From Mucidula mucida (Eukaryota > Basidiomycota > Agaricomycetes > Agaricales > Physalacriaceae), in NCBI GenBank assembly GCA_015501055.1, contig JADNYV010000090.1, positions 79,808-143,807 of the forward strand: 64,000 nucleotides of DNA. Direction: 5' to 3'. Below are positions 44,701-54,557 of the stretch, piece after piece (position 1 is the stretch's first letter; each line of letters begins with the position of its first letter). The notes beneath the pieces were generated by a model. That model was given only the letters and a program-made list of their open reading frames with translations, made no database searches and was not told the origin of the DNA. Both the position numbers and the translations under genes were made by a program.

Positions 44701-46264
44701 AAGGGTTGTTCTTCGGTGGAGCCGGCTTCGACCAACGACGTGTCGAGTTCACGGGACGTTTTCCCCATCGTTCCAGGCCCTCATCAGTAGAAGTCTGACG
44801 CGCCGGCTTTGGAGAATAGTCACGTTTGGGCCGCGGGATCTGGTTATACTTGTTATTCTCACTTTGGAAGTTGGTACGTCGTTGATTTCCACGTTGTTGG
44901 TGATTATAATTCCGACGACTTGTAGCTTCGTTCGAGCTCAGAACTTGTTCAACTGTTTCCGCCATGTCTAGGATTTGGTCCCAGGTACATGTCTCCGCGT
45001 GGTATCCACGAAGCTTTAACTCATTCTGGATTGAAATGCGCAGACCCTTGAACAGTTTCAGGACACGCGCACGATCCGATTCATCACTCAGAATGTGATA
45101 CAGATCATCAAGCTCATACGCGTAATCACGAACGGTTCGACTACCTTGGCGGCAGGTATCAACTTGATCCCGTAGATCCGTGAGGAAATCCTTCGGGAAG
45201 CAATAGTTAAACATCTCGTTGAAGAAGTACGTGAGTTTCCATTGCCAGTAGTCTCGATGAACCATCTTATCATAGAACCGTCTCGCTTTGCCTTCGAGGA
45301 AACGAGAGACGTTGAACACGTCGCGACTCGATTTGTCATTTAACATCTCAAGGTAAACATCACATTCAGAAATGAACCGACTAACGAGATGTACATCAGG
45401 TGTTCCGTCATACGACTTTGGCTCAATAGGTTTCGCGCGACTAAAGCGATAATTGCCACGGCCACGACCATTGCCAGACTCATCCGAGTCAGAGCTCGAC
45501 TCCGAGCCGTCAGAGGATTCGGTTGATGACTCTGAGCTGCTCGAGTCCGAACTATCACTTGGATTATTGGATGGCTGTGCCTTCCGCGACGACCGCTTCT
45601 TCTTGGCTGCCTGCTTCTTCTTGGATGCCTGCTTCTTGGCGGGCGACTTCTTCCTGGATGTGTGTCTCTTAGGAAGCGTTGATCCACCTTTCCAGTTGGC
45701 GGCACCACGAAGAGCCTGAGCTAAGAAGCTGTTCGTCGGAACCTGGGTACTTGGAACGTTCTGAACGAATCCTCCAGCTGTCGATTGAACAGCTGGCTGA
45801 TTACCGTTGATTATGGTGCGTGTTCGCGCCATATTGCTGTTGATTAGGTTCTGAATCACCGGTTGGACTGATGCAGACATGCGACTGCTGTTACGTGACC
45901 TCTCGCTGGGTGCTGGAGCTGTAGATTCACGTTCAGGGTGTTTCTTAGCCTTCTGAGAAGCTTCCATACTATTATTGTTGTCTACAACTTCTTCAATGGT
46001 AACAGTTCGCTTCAGACCCGGCTTTGGATTGGTGGGTGCCGGTGCGGAATTCTTGTTTGCATTCTCAGGACGTCTCGGACCCGGCTTTGGCAAGTTGACA
46101 GGTTCTGATTCAGAACTCGAGCTGTCATCGATGTCATCTTCGTCCGTTACTTCCTCAATAGTAACCGGACGTCTTGCACTTGGCTTTGGCTTCATTGGTG
46201 CCGGGTCAGGACTTTCACTAGCTTCCTGAGTTGTCTTGGCAAGCAAACCATCCATGATGGCTCT
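41714..46264 (-). CDS. Element B gag-pol, capsid to RNase H
   Basis: The genuine element reading begins at the hAT-B junction (QRAIMDGLLAKTTQEASES). The frame upstream of that to 46366 belongs to hAT-B. A Ser/Pro/Lys-rich gag region has capsid-like FSRAKPIEPKSYDGTPDVHL and FNEMFNYCFPKDFL. A CCHC zinc knuckle (CFECHETGHVSRNC) follows near residue 600 of the frame, then protease (ALVDSGSLGDFMS), reverse transcriptase (LRCVVDFRERN; MFDLQSGYEQM; VYLDDIVVYSD) and RNase H (IVTDACSTGISGVVSQ; DHKSLIHLL). It stops at 41714, overlapping the integrase frame by 22 nt. The break looks like a one-base loss near 41793. Confidence 0.87.
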   Translation of the reverse strand, partial: RAIMDGLLAKTTQEASESPDPAPMKPKPSARRPVTIEEVTDEDDIDDSSSSESEPVNLPKPGPRRPENANKNSAPAPTNPKPGLKRTVTIEEVVDNNNSMEASQKAKKHPERESTAPAPSERSRNSSRMSASVQPVIQNLINSNMARTRTIINGNQPAVQSTAGGFVQNVPSTQVPTNSFLAQALRGAANWKGGSTLPKRHTSRKKSPAKKQASKKKQAAKKKRSSRKAQPSNNPSDSSDSSSSESSTESSDGSESSSDSDESGNGRGRGNYRFSRAKPIEPKSYDGTPDVHLVSRFISECDVYLEMLNDKSSRDVFNVSRFLEGKARRFYDKMVHRDYWQWKLTYFFNEMFNYCFPKDFLTDLRDQVDTCRQGSRTVRDYAYELDDLYHILSDESDRARVLKLFKGLRISIQNELKLRGYHAETCTWDQILDMAETVEQVLSSNEATSRRNYNHQQRGNQRRTNFQSENNKYNQIPRPKRDYSPKPARQTSTDEGLERWGKRPVNSTRRWSKPAPPKNNPYKGKKGGNSAQPNRLSQKERDEHIAEGRCFECHETGHVSRNCPTRNSASGSRTAPPGLRAASIRFDVTETERLNREASSVEDQTQIQLNHMLINDLDDLPKAFEPQLLPQLTERPVIRDYWESEPFFNMFTEEDIEKWTHRWIGPLLSDFHLEDLERGGPYPGDPDTPDDDSRFSLYNISSNEYVLVDSYHDEDLPDGTSAGVKIPVDALKGQELSVWYWMYRFRMANQQSLPLPYTMFPKAGGDVLLGLVREFLNQWVHSRSRFDVEFCDVEGTVFSITDTRLQMTFYINWTEILNSRLSLGNWWMRQIEKLRTHCSRAEFWSDPDFYFETEDDPVDHLYVGAIERNAGSARDFKRLVPRPLVIAVQIGGHTARALVDSGSLGDFMSTTLADQLCVKKIQLEKPLALHLAVQGSRSKINHGTRALFEYQGIREQRYFDIINLANYDLILGTPFLFQHKVSFGVNEYHLNIGSEVSVPIEGVNVSQIDARIAELSEERLEDVRQHLLEYADPLFVDAAKTLLPPLRAINHEVPLIDENKVYSWRPSRCPEALKAQWIQKKNDYIATGRWRVSTARNTVPMLCIYKPHRPKDQPELRCVVDFRERNANTVKMSAPLPAIPTMLWRVAGHKYVSMFDLQSGYEQMRTIDAHVHRNGITTPDGVIESLVLVQGDTNGPATCQALMNHTFSPYLGVFVDVYLDDIVVYSDTLEDHIKHCKIVFDILHREKFYLSKKKCQIMPKELHILGHIIDGAGIRMDPAKVDSVKTWKVPTSKELLQGFLGAVGYLADNVANVRIPMGVLHSLTSKEVPFRWNETHQRAFLEVKEYVEAYRNHHRKPLRYGPDEATINIVTDACSTGISGVVSQGDDWKTAAIAAFYSAKLNPAQQNYPVHELEMFAGVETMKRYRDVLQGCHFKWYTDHKSLIHLLKQKNLSGRQARWMESLSDFDFEVVYVPGAENVLSDALSRIYSNDAPGRNAHHQSMHVTTRTILCLIWRR

Positions 46265-46529
46265 CTGCATGTTAGAGATGGACACGAGTCCATACTCGAG
46301 TATATTCGGACTCATCGTATGAGTAACTCTTACCTCAAACCCAATACTCAAGACTCGAGTCTTCACTCGAGACTCTACTCGAATATCTACTCTACTCGAG
46401 AGTACTTCATGAGTCTCGAGTATTCGAGTACTCGAGTACGATCCGAGTATACTCGAGTATACTCACGTATCAGCAAGCAAATTCAAACATAAAGACAGTG
46501 AAGATTAAAGTAAGTAGGTCGTAAGTGTA

Positions 46530-47024
46530 TCAAGTTATATCCATATCAGTAGCATCCATATCAGTAGTATCCTGAGGTGAAGAAGCAGGCTTGCGCCGTC
46601 GAACCAAAACTACCTGCTCAATCGTTTCATAGAGATCATCGTCATCATCGTCAATCTCAACATCACCATCATGACCCGTGTCAAACTCTGAGACAGGATC
46701 CATACCATCGCGGAAATCAGAAAAGTCCATCTCCTCCGACTGTGCAACAGCCTTGCCCTTCCCCTTCCTCTTGGTCCACAAGTTCTCCTCAACATCATCC
46801 CCATCCTCGTCAACCACCTCATCCTCGTCAACCACCTCGTCCTCCTCGACAACCTCATCCTCCTCAACAACCTCCTCGACAACCTCCACCTCTGAATCGG
46901 AAACATCCATCGGTGCAGCATCCTCCGAGGAATCGTCACCTCCGTCTGCGTCTGCATCCGAATCCGTCCAGTCGGTCGAGAGGTCCTCATTCAAATCCTT
47001 CTTCCGTAACTTCCGATTGTGCAA
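46530..47024 (-). CDS. Acidic hypothetical ORF inside hAT-B
   Basis: 164 aa with long Asp/Glu runs (VVEEDEVVEEDEVVDEDEVV) and a basic patch (KRKGKGKAVA). The frame is open upstream to VPEQKIAKFLHNRKLRKKDL before any ATG. This composition is common at the extreme C-terminus of hAT transposases, so it may be the surviving tail of one. It could equally be a captured host fragment. Confidence 0.4.
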   Translation of the reverse strand: MHNRKLRKKDLNEDLSTDWTDSDADADGGDDSSEDAAPMDVSDSEVEVVEEVVEEDEVVEEDEVVDEDEVVDEDGDDVEENLWTKRKGKGKAVAQSEEMDFSDFRDGMDPVSEFDTGHDGDVEIDDDDDDLYETIEQVVLVRRRKPASSPQDTTDMDATDMDIT

Positions 47025-47254
47025 GAACTTCGCAATCTTCTGCTCGGGGACAAGATCCTCAATGGCAAGCCACTGTCCAAGTATCGTGGTCTCTCGAATT
47101 GAGTCCGCAGCGAGATTGTGTCCGCAACAGTACTCGCATCAGGTTTGTTTGTAGCACAACATTTTGTATGGCCTTCATGGCCTTTGTCCTTTTTTTTGCT
47201 AATGGCATTTTACCTAATTATGTGTGATCTGGACTGAAATTGTATAATGAATAT

Positions 47255-47336
47255 GCCCTTTTGGCGCAGTGGTTATACTCGTTGTTGTGCTGATGCACAG
47301 AAATGGCTGAGCTCCGTGGGTTCAATGCTCACGGGG
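47255..47336 (+). ncRNA. tRNA-like Pol III sequence (SINE head or tRNA pseudogene)
   Basis: GCCCTTTTGGCGCAGTGG starts like a tRNA. An A box (TGGCGCAGTGG, 47262-47272) and a B box (GGTTCAATGCT, 47319-47329) have normal spacing for a tRNA with a long variable arm, and the T-arm stem CGTGG/TCACG can pair. The 3' acceptor strand that should pair with GCCCTTT is missing; an A-rich stretch follows. This is the form of a tRNA-derived SINE head or a decayed tRNA, not a working tRNA. Confidence 0.45.
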
Positions 47337-47590
47337 TTCATTTTGTTCAAAAAATATATATTAGGAGCTGAATACTCACGAATACTCACGAATATAAGAA
47401 TACTCATGAGTATTCACGAATATTTATGAGTATGAGTCTATCGAGTATTCGTGGCCCCAAACTGAAACTCTAGACTCACCATAGACTCTAGACTCTACTC
47501 TACTCACGTGCGAGTATACTCTTGGCTTGCATGATGAGTATGAGTTTATTCGTGAGTACTTTTTTTATTCTATACTCGCGTCCGACTCTA

Positions 47591-48289
47591 CTGCATGTCA
47601 ACATCTTGTTTCCTGAGCATCTCGTAGATGCGAAGCATTTCAGCTTGTGCCTCAGGATTCATGTCTTCCTGATCAATACCGGGAATGTTCTTCTCACGGT
47701 AATCGACTTGTTTCCCTTTATCGCGGGATGGGCCAGGTTCGGGGCTCTCAGAGAGTTCGCGTTCTTGATGCGACTCGGCCCAGGCTTGACGGCGACGGTA
47801 CCTGTCGTGTTCATCGTCATCCATTTCTTCTTCAGCGAAAATGATAGCTTCAAGTTGCTCATTGGTGAGCTCTTCATTCGCAGTGGGACTACTGTCCGTA
47901 AAACCACGACCGGTACGTCTACCAGGCGCGTTATTGTCTCTACTAAGACCAGGCGGACCCTGGTCAATATTGAAGGAGATATCAGATCCTCCACCGAACG
48001 TGGAGAGACCCGTATTTCCAGGATCAACGGCGGGCGCCCGCTGGGGGTCACCGGCAGCGTCGTCCATCTGGGATAAACCCGACGTGTTTGTTCCCACCTG
48101 GGGATCGCCACGCGAGGCAGCGGATTCGGGTGGTCCGGACAGAGCTGAAACTGACGAAAGATCAGTATTGACATCAACAGCGGCGGACGTACCATGTCCA
48201 GTATCAACAACGCGCGGCACGGGGATCGCAGCCGAAGCTGCATTCCGGGTGGAGCTGCGAAGATTATACTGTTTTTGAGGGGCAGACAT
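47591..48289 (-). CDS. Element B gag, N-terminal part
   Basis: 233 aa starting MSAPQKQYNLRSSTRNAASA. Low-complexity Ser/Gly/Pro/Asp sequence is followed by acidic helical EELTNEQLEAIIFAEEEMDD and AQAEMLRIYEMLRKQDVDMQ. Its stop lies in the first codon of hAT-B. Read across the target duplication, it continues in frame into the gag-pol at 46264. This is the structural N-terminus of the element's polyprotein. Confidence 0.75.
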
Positions 48290-48487
48290 TGTAGTAGAGA
48301 TGAGAATTTAAGCAGATATGTTTTGTCGGGGTTTATCGAGTTTTTTGAGAAGGTCTAGAAGAAAAGCAGAGGGTTTTTGTTGTAGCTCGGTGTCGAGGCT
48401 GATACCGGTTGATCAGACCGATGGCGTCCAGGAGCAAGGGCTACGGGGTGAGGGTTTTTTGTCGAGGGTTGTTGTGGGTCAAAAATA

Positions 48488-48743
48488 TGTGGCGTTAGCG
48501 AGGTGACTCGGTAGCGTCACACGAGAGCTTGTCGAACTGAGAGACCGTGTAGAATAATCCTCGATTCGAGTACTAGAGAACTAGGACAATTGTAGCGGCT
48601 TTATATATAAGTAGAGAGTCCGAGTCGGGTGCGACTCGGACGACGAAAGGATTAAAATGATATACGGGCGTACGGTAAGTAAGAGAGAGAGAGAAAACAA
48701 TATAGACGCCGGCGGTGACCAGATTATGTCACTATTCGCTACA
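48488..48743 (-). repeat. 5' LTR of element B
   Basis: A 256-bp partner of 38473-38728. Just inside it on the coding strand the sequence reads TATTTTTGACCC, with no TGG-type primer site. Confidence 0.92.
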
Positions 48744-49132
48744 CAGCGCAAGATGTAGTGAGTCCATGGACCTACAGGAGTGCGATATCAGAGTCACGAG
48801 GGGAATGCAGATAAGGACGATCGTACCAGAGGAAATAGATCTGTTCAAGAGCCTCTGAGATAAGACAGAAGGAAGTGATACGGGCGGAACATTGAGCTGA
48901 CCAGCCATTTGAATGCCCTTCCATCTCGGTTCGACAATCGAGTATGATATAGAAAGACCTGGATAGACGTGATACCGAAAAATCTTGAAGCTCGATCAGG
49001 ATCGCTCGAGATCGTCAAAGTACACACGTACATTCCAGCAATCACTACGCCTATGAATGCGGCACCAAGCGTGCTATCCAATGGACCCAGAGAATCTAGT
49101 GGTGAGGGCGATGTCCCGGTGCCAGTGTCCAT
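48744..49132 (-). pseudogene. DUF6534 membrane protein, 5' part
   Basis: ATG at 49132 starts MDTGTGTSPSPLDSLGPLDS. The family's first membrane segment follows (LDSTLGAAFIGVVIAGMYVC), an intron, then QVFLYHTRLSNRDGRAFKWL and a further exon that reaches SMDSLHLALITH at the insertion point. Joined across element B (5-bp duplication counted once) the frame continues as LALITHGCYFYMVTNYFNP, the pattern expected for DUF6534. The gene is therefore otherwise intact but disrupted. Confidence 0.78.
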
Positions 49133-50004
49133 CTTCGGAGTCGGAGGTTGGGAAAAAAGTCGTTCGCCACTTCCAGCCGGCTTATATCCAGCTACTGCTC
49201 CTAAAGCTTGCGATCTTGATGCCGTGATGGTGTGTTCGAGGGCGGTGATATATCAACTGTTGTTGATACATCAAGGCGTTCCCCTTGCCCCAAGTTCACC
49301 GCTGCAATCAGATGATTCAAAAGAACATCTAGATTTACGATGTTCGACTCACAGTAAATTAATACTGACAACTCAAAGCAGCTTCGCTTGACGAAGAGGT
49401 ATTCATCTCAGGCTGTCGTGGATCGAGCAGAAGGCTCCGGGACTTTCGTGGGATACATGCTGACTGTGGAATCATCTGCCTACTTCGGTATCAGTGATCA
49501 CACATTCGGAGCGAGCTAGATTCAATGCTTACGATCCATGGGATGTACACGCGCCATTTTGACTGGTACGAAGAATGTTGTCAAGACGTGGAAGGTGGAT
49601 AGCATACTATCGAGTGTTTGCATCTCGGATCTTTCCGTTCGATGGTCAAATAAGCTATGCAGACAAGAGTCAAGACAATCGACTTCGCGGTGTCCTTGTT
49701 GTCTGGGATCTTCGAGGGATCAGATAGCTGATTGGGGGCTGCGGTCTGATGTATGTGTTGCAGTTCCGCAGAAGAAGTTGACCGGACACAGCCTAAGGGA
49801 TAGAGAATGATACACTCTCAGCGAACCATAGGCCGGGGAGAGCAAGGGGACCACCCCTGGTTGTCCGGATATTCGGTTGCCTCCGAGTTTTCCCACGGCA
49901 ATTCTCTCCCTTCTCCCATCATCAATCACTGGCGCGAATTCCTGTCAACCTTGGATGATTTGAGACCATCTTTGAATAGGTTCTTTTCTCCACGACCAAC
50001 CACC
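49133..50004. other. Intergenic, possible unrecognised exons
   Basis: Plus-strand frames near 49410-49520 (QAVVDRAEGSGTFVGYMLTV) and 49590-49720 (FPFDGQISYADKSQDNRLRG, VLVVWDLRG) have some protein-like character but no start, family motif or clean splice chain. They could be relics. The reductase promoter should lie near the right end. Confidence 0.3.
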
Positions 50005-51211
50005 ATGTTCTTTCCAAAGCAGTGGGATGTTAGAGAAAAGGTATCGCTGCTCTCGTCTGCAATCTCAGTGTCGAGGAACGCTGATAAAACTCTCAGCACT
50101 GTTATGTAGTACGCTGATTCTTGCTGTCTAGAACGAGACCGCAATTAACCTACGTTCGACTAGACTGGAGGAACTGCAGGTCTCGGTCTCAGCCTTGCTG
50201 TCCTCCTTACTCAGCTGGGCGCCGATGTATCCGTTGTTGGGAGGAATCAGGAGCGGCTTGCTAAAGCTGTCGAGAAACTCGAGGTAAGTGTTGTCGATAA
50301 TATTGACTTGACATTCATGATTGTGCTTCATAGAACGCGCGCCAGAACACTACTCAAAAGCTCCATGGGTACTCCTACGACATGAATGACGCGACCAAGT
50401 CGGCTGAGGCACTCCTAGAGGCTAGCCGCATCTATGATGGCCGATGTCCAGACGCTGTGTTCTGCTGTGCCGGTTCATCTGCCCCAGGTTTCTTCGTTGA
50501 GCAGGATGAGGCTTCCATGCGAAAAGGACTAGACCAGGCGTATTGGGTCCAAGCTTGGACAGCGATGGTATGCTAGTTGAACTTTTCTTCTACGACTGTC
50601 TGCTCACATGGCATCAACCAGGCCGCTTCTAAGATGATGGTCAAGCAGAACGTGCAGGGCAAGATCATTTTCATATCGTCCTACCTCGGCTACATGTCTA
50701 TGATTGGATACTCAACCTATGCACCCGGGAAGCACGCCCTTCGCGGACTCGCGGAGACTCTTCGATCAGAGCTCCAGCTCTACGACATATCTGTTCACAT
50801 CTTCTTCCCTGGAACTATCTACAGTCCCGGCTATGAAGAGGAGAACAAGACGAAGCCAAAAATAACGCTCAAGATCGAAGAAGACGATGCGGGAATGACT
50901 CCGGACCAATGCGCTGCTGGTCTTCTCGCTGGCGTGCGACGTGGATACTTCCATATCACAGCGGATTTCGTTGGTGACCTTTTCAGAACCTCAACTCGTG
51001 GGGCGACGCCCTACAACAATGTGTTCATGGACTGTCTCAAGAGCTGTATCGGCTGCGTGAGTGTTCACTCCTCCTTAGTTCGAACTTTATTGAAACTCGA
51101 AACAAGATCGGTTTACCTGTGTGGCGGCGACAGGTTGATGGTATGATTCGGGCGCATAAAGAAGAGCACAGAGTTTACCTTCGTGACGTAGGGGATGTTA
51201 AGATTGACTGA
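50005..51211 (+). CDS. TSC10/KDSR-like: 3-ketodihydrosphingosine reductase (short-chain dehydrogenase)
   Basis: Reduces 3-ketodihydrosphingosine to dihydrosphingosine with NADPH, the second step of sphingolipid synthesis at the ER. Six exons: 50005-50040, 50097-50108, 50164-50283, 50334-50567, 50622-51056 and 51107-51211, all phase 0, total 313 aa. It starts MFFPKQWDVREK, as in fungal orthologues. The second exon is a 12-nt microexon encoding HCYV. The cofactor loop TGGTAGLGLSLA and VVGRNQERLAKAVEKLE follow. The catalytic Ser and YAPGK (Y-x3-K) lie in IIFISSYLGYMSMIGYSTY. Family signatures HIFFPGTIYSPGYEEENKTK and GYFHITADFVGDLFRTSTRG come next, ending RDVGDVKID. No lesion is seen; this is a housekeeping gene. 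Confidence 0.9.
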
Positions 51212-52796
51212 TGTTCCGCCCTATTCTTGATAACATTGAAAGTATTACAGTTACAACCAGCATTCGTTGTTCGCCGAACAACTTGTCCATCTTCTTACAT
51301 CAAGTTGTGTAGTCCGAAACGCTCTATCTCCTTATACCCTTAATCATCGTGTCATTACAGAACTTCTTAACTTTTCATAAGCGAGTCGGACGTGGTACTT
51401 TCGAGGGCGCAAACCCCATATGTGGCGCCTCCCCCGAATGACTGACGAATATCACCATCGTTTGCGTTGTCATCAAGGTTCCCATTGTAACTGACTTCAG
51501 GTACAGCAGATTCACTTTAAAATGGCAAACTGTCTACGAATCGGCTGCTCAGCATTTTCAGCAATACGTTCATCGCTCGTCCTCGTTCCTTCTTGTATTA
51601 CAGCAGTCAAGGGATTCTCATCAGAAAATCTTGAGCCCCTATCATACATCCACGAGCAGTCAGGTCCTAACGGTAGGGAAGTTGTCGCTGCTCATTTAAA
51701 CCATGATAAGATCGACCGCAGTATCCGATAAGGCTCCAGCATTTTTTCGGAAAACGAGTTCGCGTCACTGCGGAGAAAAGGAGGCGAAGAAATATCATCT
51801 TCAGTAACGCCGATAATGTTAAAACTAAACCAGTGATCAGAGAGACTCCTGCCGATCTCTGTAACCTTTCGGAATGTAGAAAGTCAGGATAATTTCTTGA
51901 GCCTTTCGGTGACAACCCACCGATGACGAGTTAGTTCAATTACAACTATAGTGTCAACGGACCATGCCACGTTAAGGTGCGAGTCGTGACGCTAACCGCT
52001 CTCCCAGTCGAGGAATGACCACTGCTGATCCGGACGGACGATGTATGGGCAGATGATCTGGGTAACACGAGGAACAACAATGGCAGGTCCTGATCATCGT
52101 CGGGGAAGAAATGAATTCATGGGAACGACGCCTTGAATGGAGACATTACAGGTAGTATACTGCGCTACGATATCGACCCGTCGAACTTGACAGCTGGCAC
52201 AGGTGATGGGGTCACAATGCGGAACGAGACATGGGGCGAGTCGTCATGCGGTCCATGTGCGGAACGTAGGGAAGAAAATAAGGTGAATCCTGGCATGGCC
52301 TACTGTTGACAATCTGCCGAGAAGCCAGGGGTTTGATGAGCGTGTGTGAATACAATAGTCCCATGTCCCCGAGGGGGAGGAAATGAGAGTTTCAATCGTG
52401 CTGAATGAGTAGGAAAACATCGTGATCGGGAGCGCAGAGGGCATGGAAGCAGGAAAAGAACGAATCCGCCAGGTACAGACTTAGCAAAGTGGAGCGATCA
52501 CGTGCCTCAACTTGGCGTTTTCCTTCTCTGTGTCGACCTCTTCAGTACATGAACGCGACTAAACCGAAATAAGCCCATGCAACGAAAGAAGGCTTAAAAC
52601 TCTTCTGCGATCGCTTAACGGAGATTTCTGCCGGGATGTCTTCGGTTACAATGCTAGTTGTCGCTGAATCAAACAAGCTGTTGTTGCTAGTAGGAGCCTC
52701 GCTCTAGTCAATCTCCACAAATAGTCCGCGTCTTAGGGAGCCCACTACTTAAAAGCGGGTTACTGATGTTTAGTTTCGCCAACAATCGCTTCCGCC
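51212..52796. other. Spacer and promoter of GH7 copy 3
   Basis: No supported gene in about 1.6 kb. CTACTTAAAAGCGG near 52745 is the GH7 core-promoter motif. The CACGGGGTCGTG block of the other GH7 promoters was not found here. Confidence 0.45.
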
Positions 52797-54275
52797 ATGT
52801 TCAACACGGTCGCTCTCGTCAGCCTTACCCTTGCCGCTGCCGCCTTGGGCCAGCAGATCGGAAACTACACCGCAGAAACTCACCCATCGTTGACGGTTCA
52901 GCAATGCTCCGCTGGAGGTAGCTGTACATCCGAGGTCAGCATCTGAGTGTTGCTTGTCTGCAGCGGGTAATCTCTAATCTTGTTGCAGGCGCGTTCGATC
53001 GTCCTTGACGCCAACTGGCGCTGGCTCCACGTTACCGACAACTACACTAACTGCTACACCGGCAATGAGTGGAACTCCACGACGTGCCCCGACAATGCGT
53101 CGTGCGCGAAGAACTGCGCGCTCGATGGTGCGGACTATACCGGCACTTACGGTATCACAGCCAGTGGGAACGCGCTCACCGTCAAATTCGTCACCACATC
53201 TCAGCAGAAAAACATCGGTTCTCGCGTGTACCTCATGCAGGACCAAGACAACTACCAGATGTTCAGCCTGAAGAACCAGGAATTTACCTTTGACGTCGAC
53301 GTTTCCCAGCTCCCCTGTGGTCTTAACGGCGCTGTCTACTTTGTCTCCATGGACAAGGACGGAGGAAAGTCCAAGTTCTCGACAAACGAGGCTGGTGCGC
53401 GCTACGGCACTGGCTACTGCGACTCACAGTGCCCCCACGACATCAAGTTTATAAACGGCGAGGTCAGTCAGATCCCTCTTAATCTAAAAAAATAACAATT
53501 CTCATTCTATACGCAGGCCAATGTCGAAGGCTGGACAGGCTCACCCAACGATACGAATGCAGGATCAGGCCAATACGGTTCCTGCTGCGATGAGATGGAT
53601 CTCTGGGAAGCCAACTCCGTCTCCTCCGCCTACACCCCCCACGTCTGCACGTCCACCGGTCAGACCCGATGCACGGGAAACGACTGCGGCGACGGCGACA
53701 ACCGCTACGGCGGCATTTGCGACAAGGACGGCTGCGATTTCAATTCCTTCCGCCAAGGCGTCTCGGACTTTTACGGTCCCGGAATGACAGTCGACACCAA
53801 CTCCAAGTTCACCATCGTCACCCAGTTCATCACCGCCGACGGGTCCGCCAACGGCACGCTCAGCGAGATCCGCCGCTTCTATGTCCAGAACGGACAGGTT
53901 ATCCCCAACTCCTACTCCACCTTCACCGGTTTGGAATCCTACAACTCTGTGTCTGACGAGTACTGCAATGCGCAGAAGACCTTGTTCGGCGACACCAATT
54001 CCTTCGAGGACCGCGGTGGTCTGGAGAAGATGGGTGACGCTCTCCAGGCCGGAATGGTGCTGGTCCTGAGTTTGTGGGACGACCACGCCGTCAACATGCT
54101 GTGGCTCGACAGCAACTACCCCACAGACGCCGATGCCTCGCAGCCTGGTATCCCACGTGGAACTTGCTCCACAGATTCCGGCAAGCCTACGGATGTCGAG
54201 TCGCAAAATGCGAACGCGCAGGTCATCTACTCAAACATCAAATACGGACCTCTCAACTCGACATTCACTGCATAG
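52797..54275 (+). CDS. GH7 cellobiohydrolase, copy 3 (intact, no CBM)
   Basis: A secreted GH7 cellobiohydrolase. Exons 52797-52934, 52989-53462 and 53517-54275 match those of copy 1 in length (138, 474 and 759 nt) and phase, giving 456 aa. Signal peptide [18 protein letters not shown]; mature start [14 protein letters not shown]. Catalytic [12 protein letters not shown] is complete. Cys positions match copy 1. It ends LNSTFTA with no linker or CBM1. It is the functional relative of decayed copy 2 and diverges more from copies 1 and 4. It is convergent with the membrane-protein gene whose stop lies 280 bp away. Confidence 0.95.
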
Positions 54276-54557
54276 GTATTTGGCGAGGTCAAAGAGTCAG
54301 CGGCGGCCAAACATCTCATTATTGTCATTATGTAGTTCATCAGAGTCGTAGTGTGGAGTCTAGTGTTGGACAACATACATATTACTGAATCATATCATCA
54401 AGCAGCCTTCCTCAAGATTGAAAAACCGCTATCCCAAGTCAAATATATCTTCGCACAACGGGTGATAGCCGTTGGACCAGTAATGAAAGAAAGTCTGAGC
54501 AGCGTTATCAATGTCTGTCCGTTTAAAAGCTCTGATAACATCGACTCACCATCATGC

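Larger units (their letters stand above)
46273..47590. mobile_element. hAT-B: hAT element nested in gag of element B
   Basis: 1,318 bp with imperfect TIRs (TAGAGATGGACACGAGTC against TAGAGTCGGACGCGAGTA) and the 8-bp duplication CTGCATGT (46265-46272, 47591-47598). TAGAG fits the hAT terminal consensus. Both ends are packed with ACTCGAGTA / GAGTATTCGTGAGTA repeats, probable transposase sites. Inside are one acidic frame on the minus strand and a tRNA-like segment on the plus strand. No complete transposase is present, so it is non-autonomous. Joining the flanks across it leaves gag in frame. Confidence 0.93.
38473..48743 (-). mobile_element. Ty3/gypsy retrotransposon B
   Basis: A full-length 10,271-bp LTR element, coding on the minus strand. 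Its LTRs are 256 bp, start TGTGGCG and end GCTACA (plus strand), and are flanked by the 5-bp duplication CAGCG (38468-38472 and 48744-48748). The LTRs look identical by eye, so insertion is recent. Internal order is gag, protease, reverse transcriptase, RNase H, integrase, chromodomain and an unusual C-terminal extension. Its gag is interrupted by hAT-B. It sits inside a coding exon of a DUF6534 gene. Confidence 0.93.

Noticed and set aside
46577..47227. 216-aa Pro/His/Ser-rich plus-strand frame across hAT-B
   Set aside because: It is the complement of the Asp/Glu-coding repeat tract. Composition alone explains its length.
53565..54206. 213-aa antisense frame opposite GH7 copy 3
   Set aside because: It mirrors the GH7 reading frame. 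The sense strand has catalytic motifs, a signal peptide and canonical introns.
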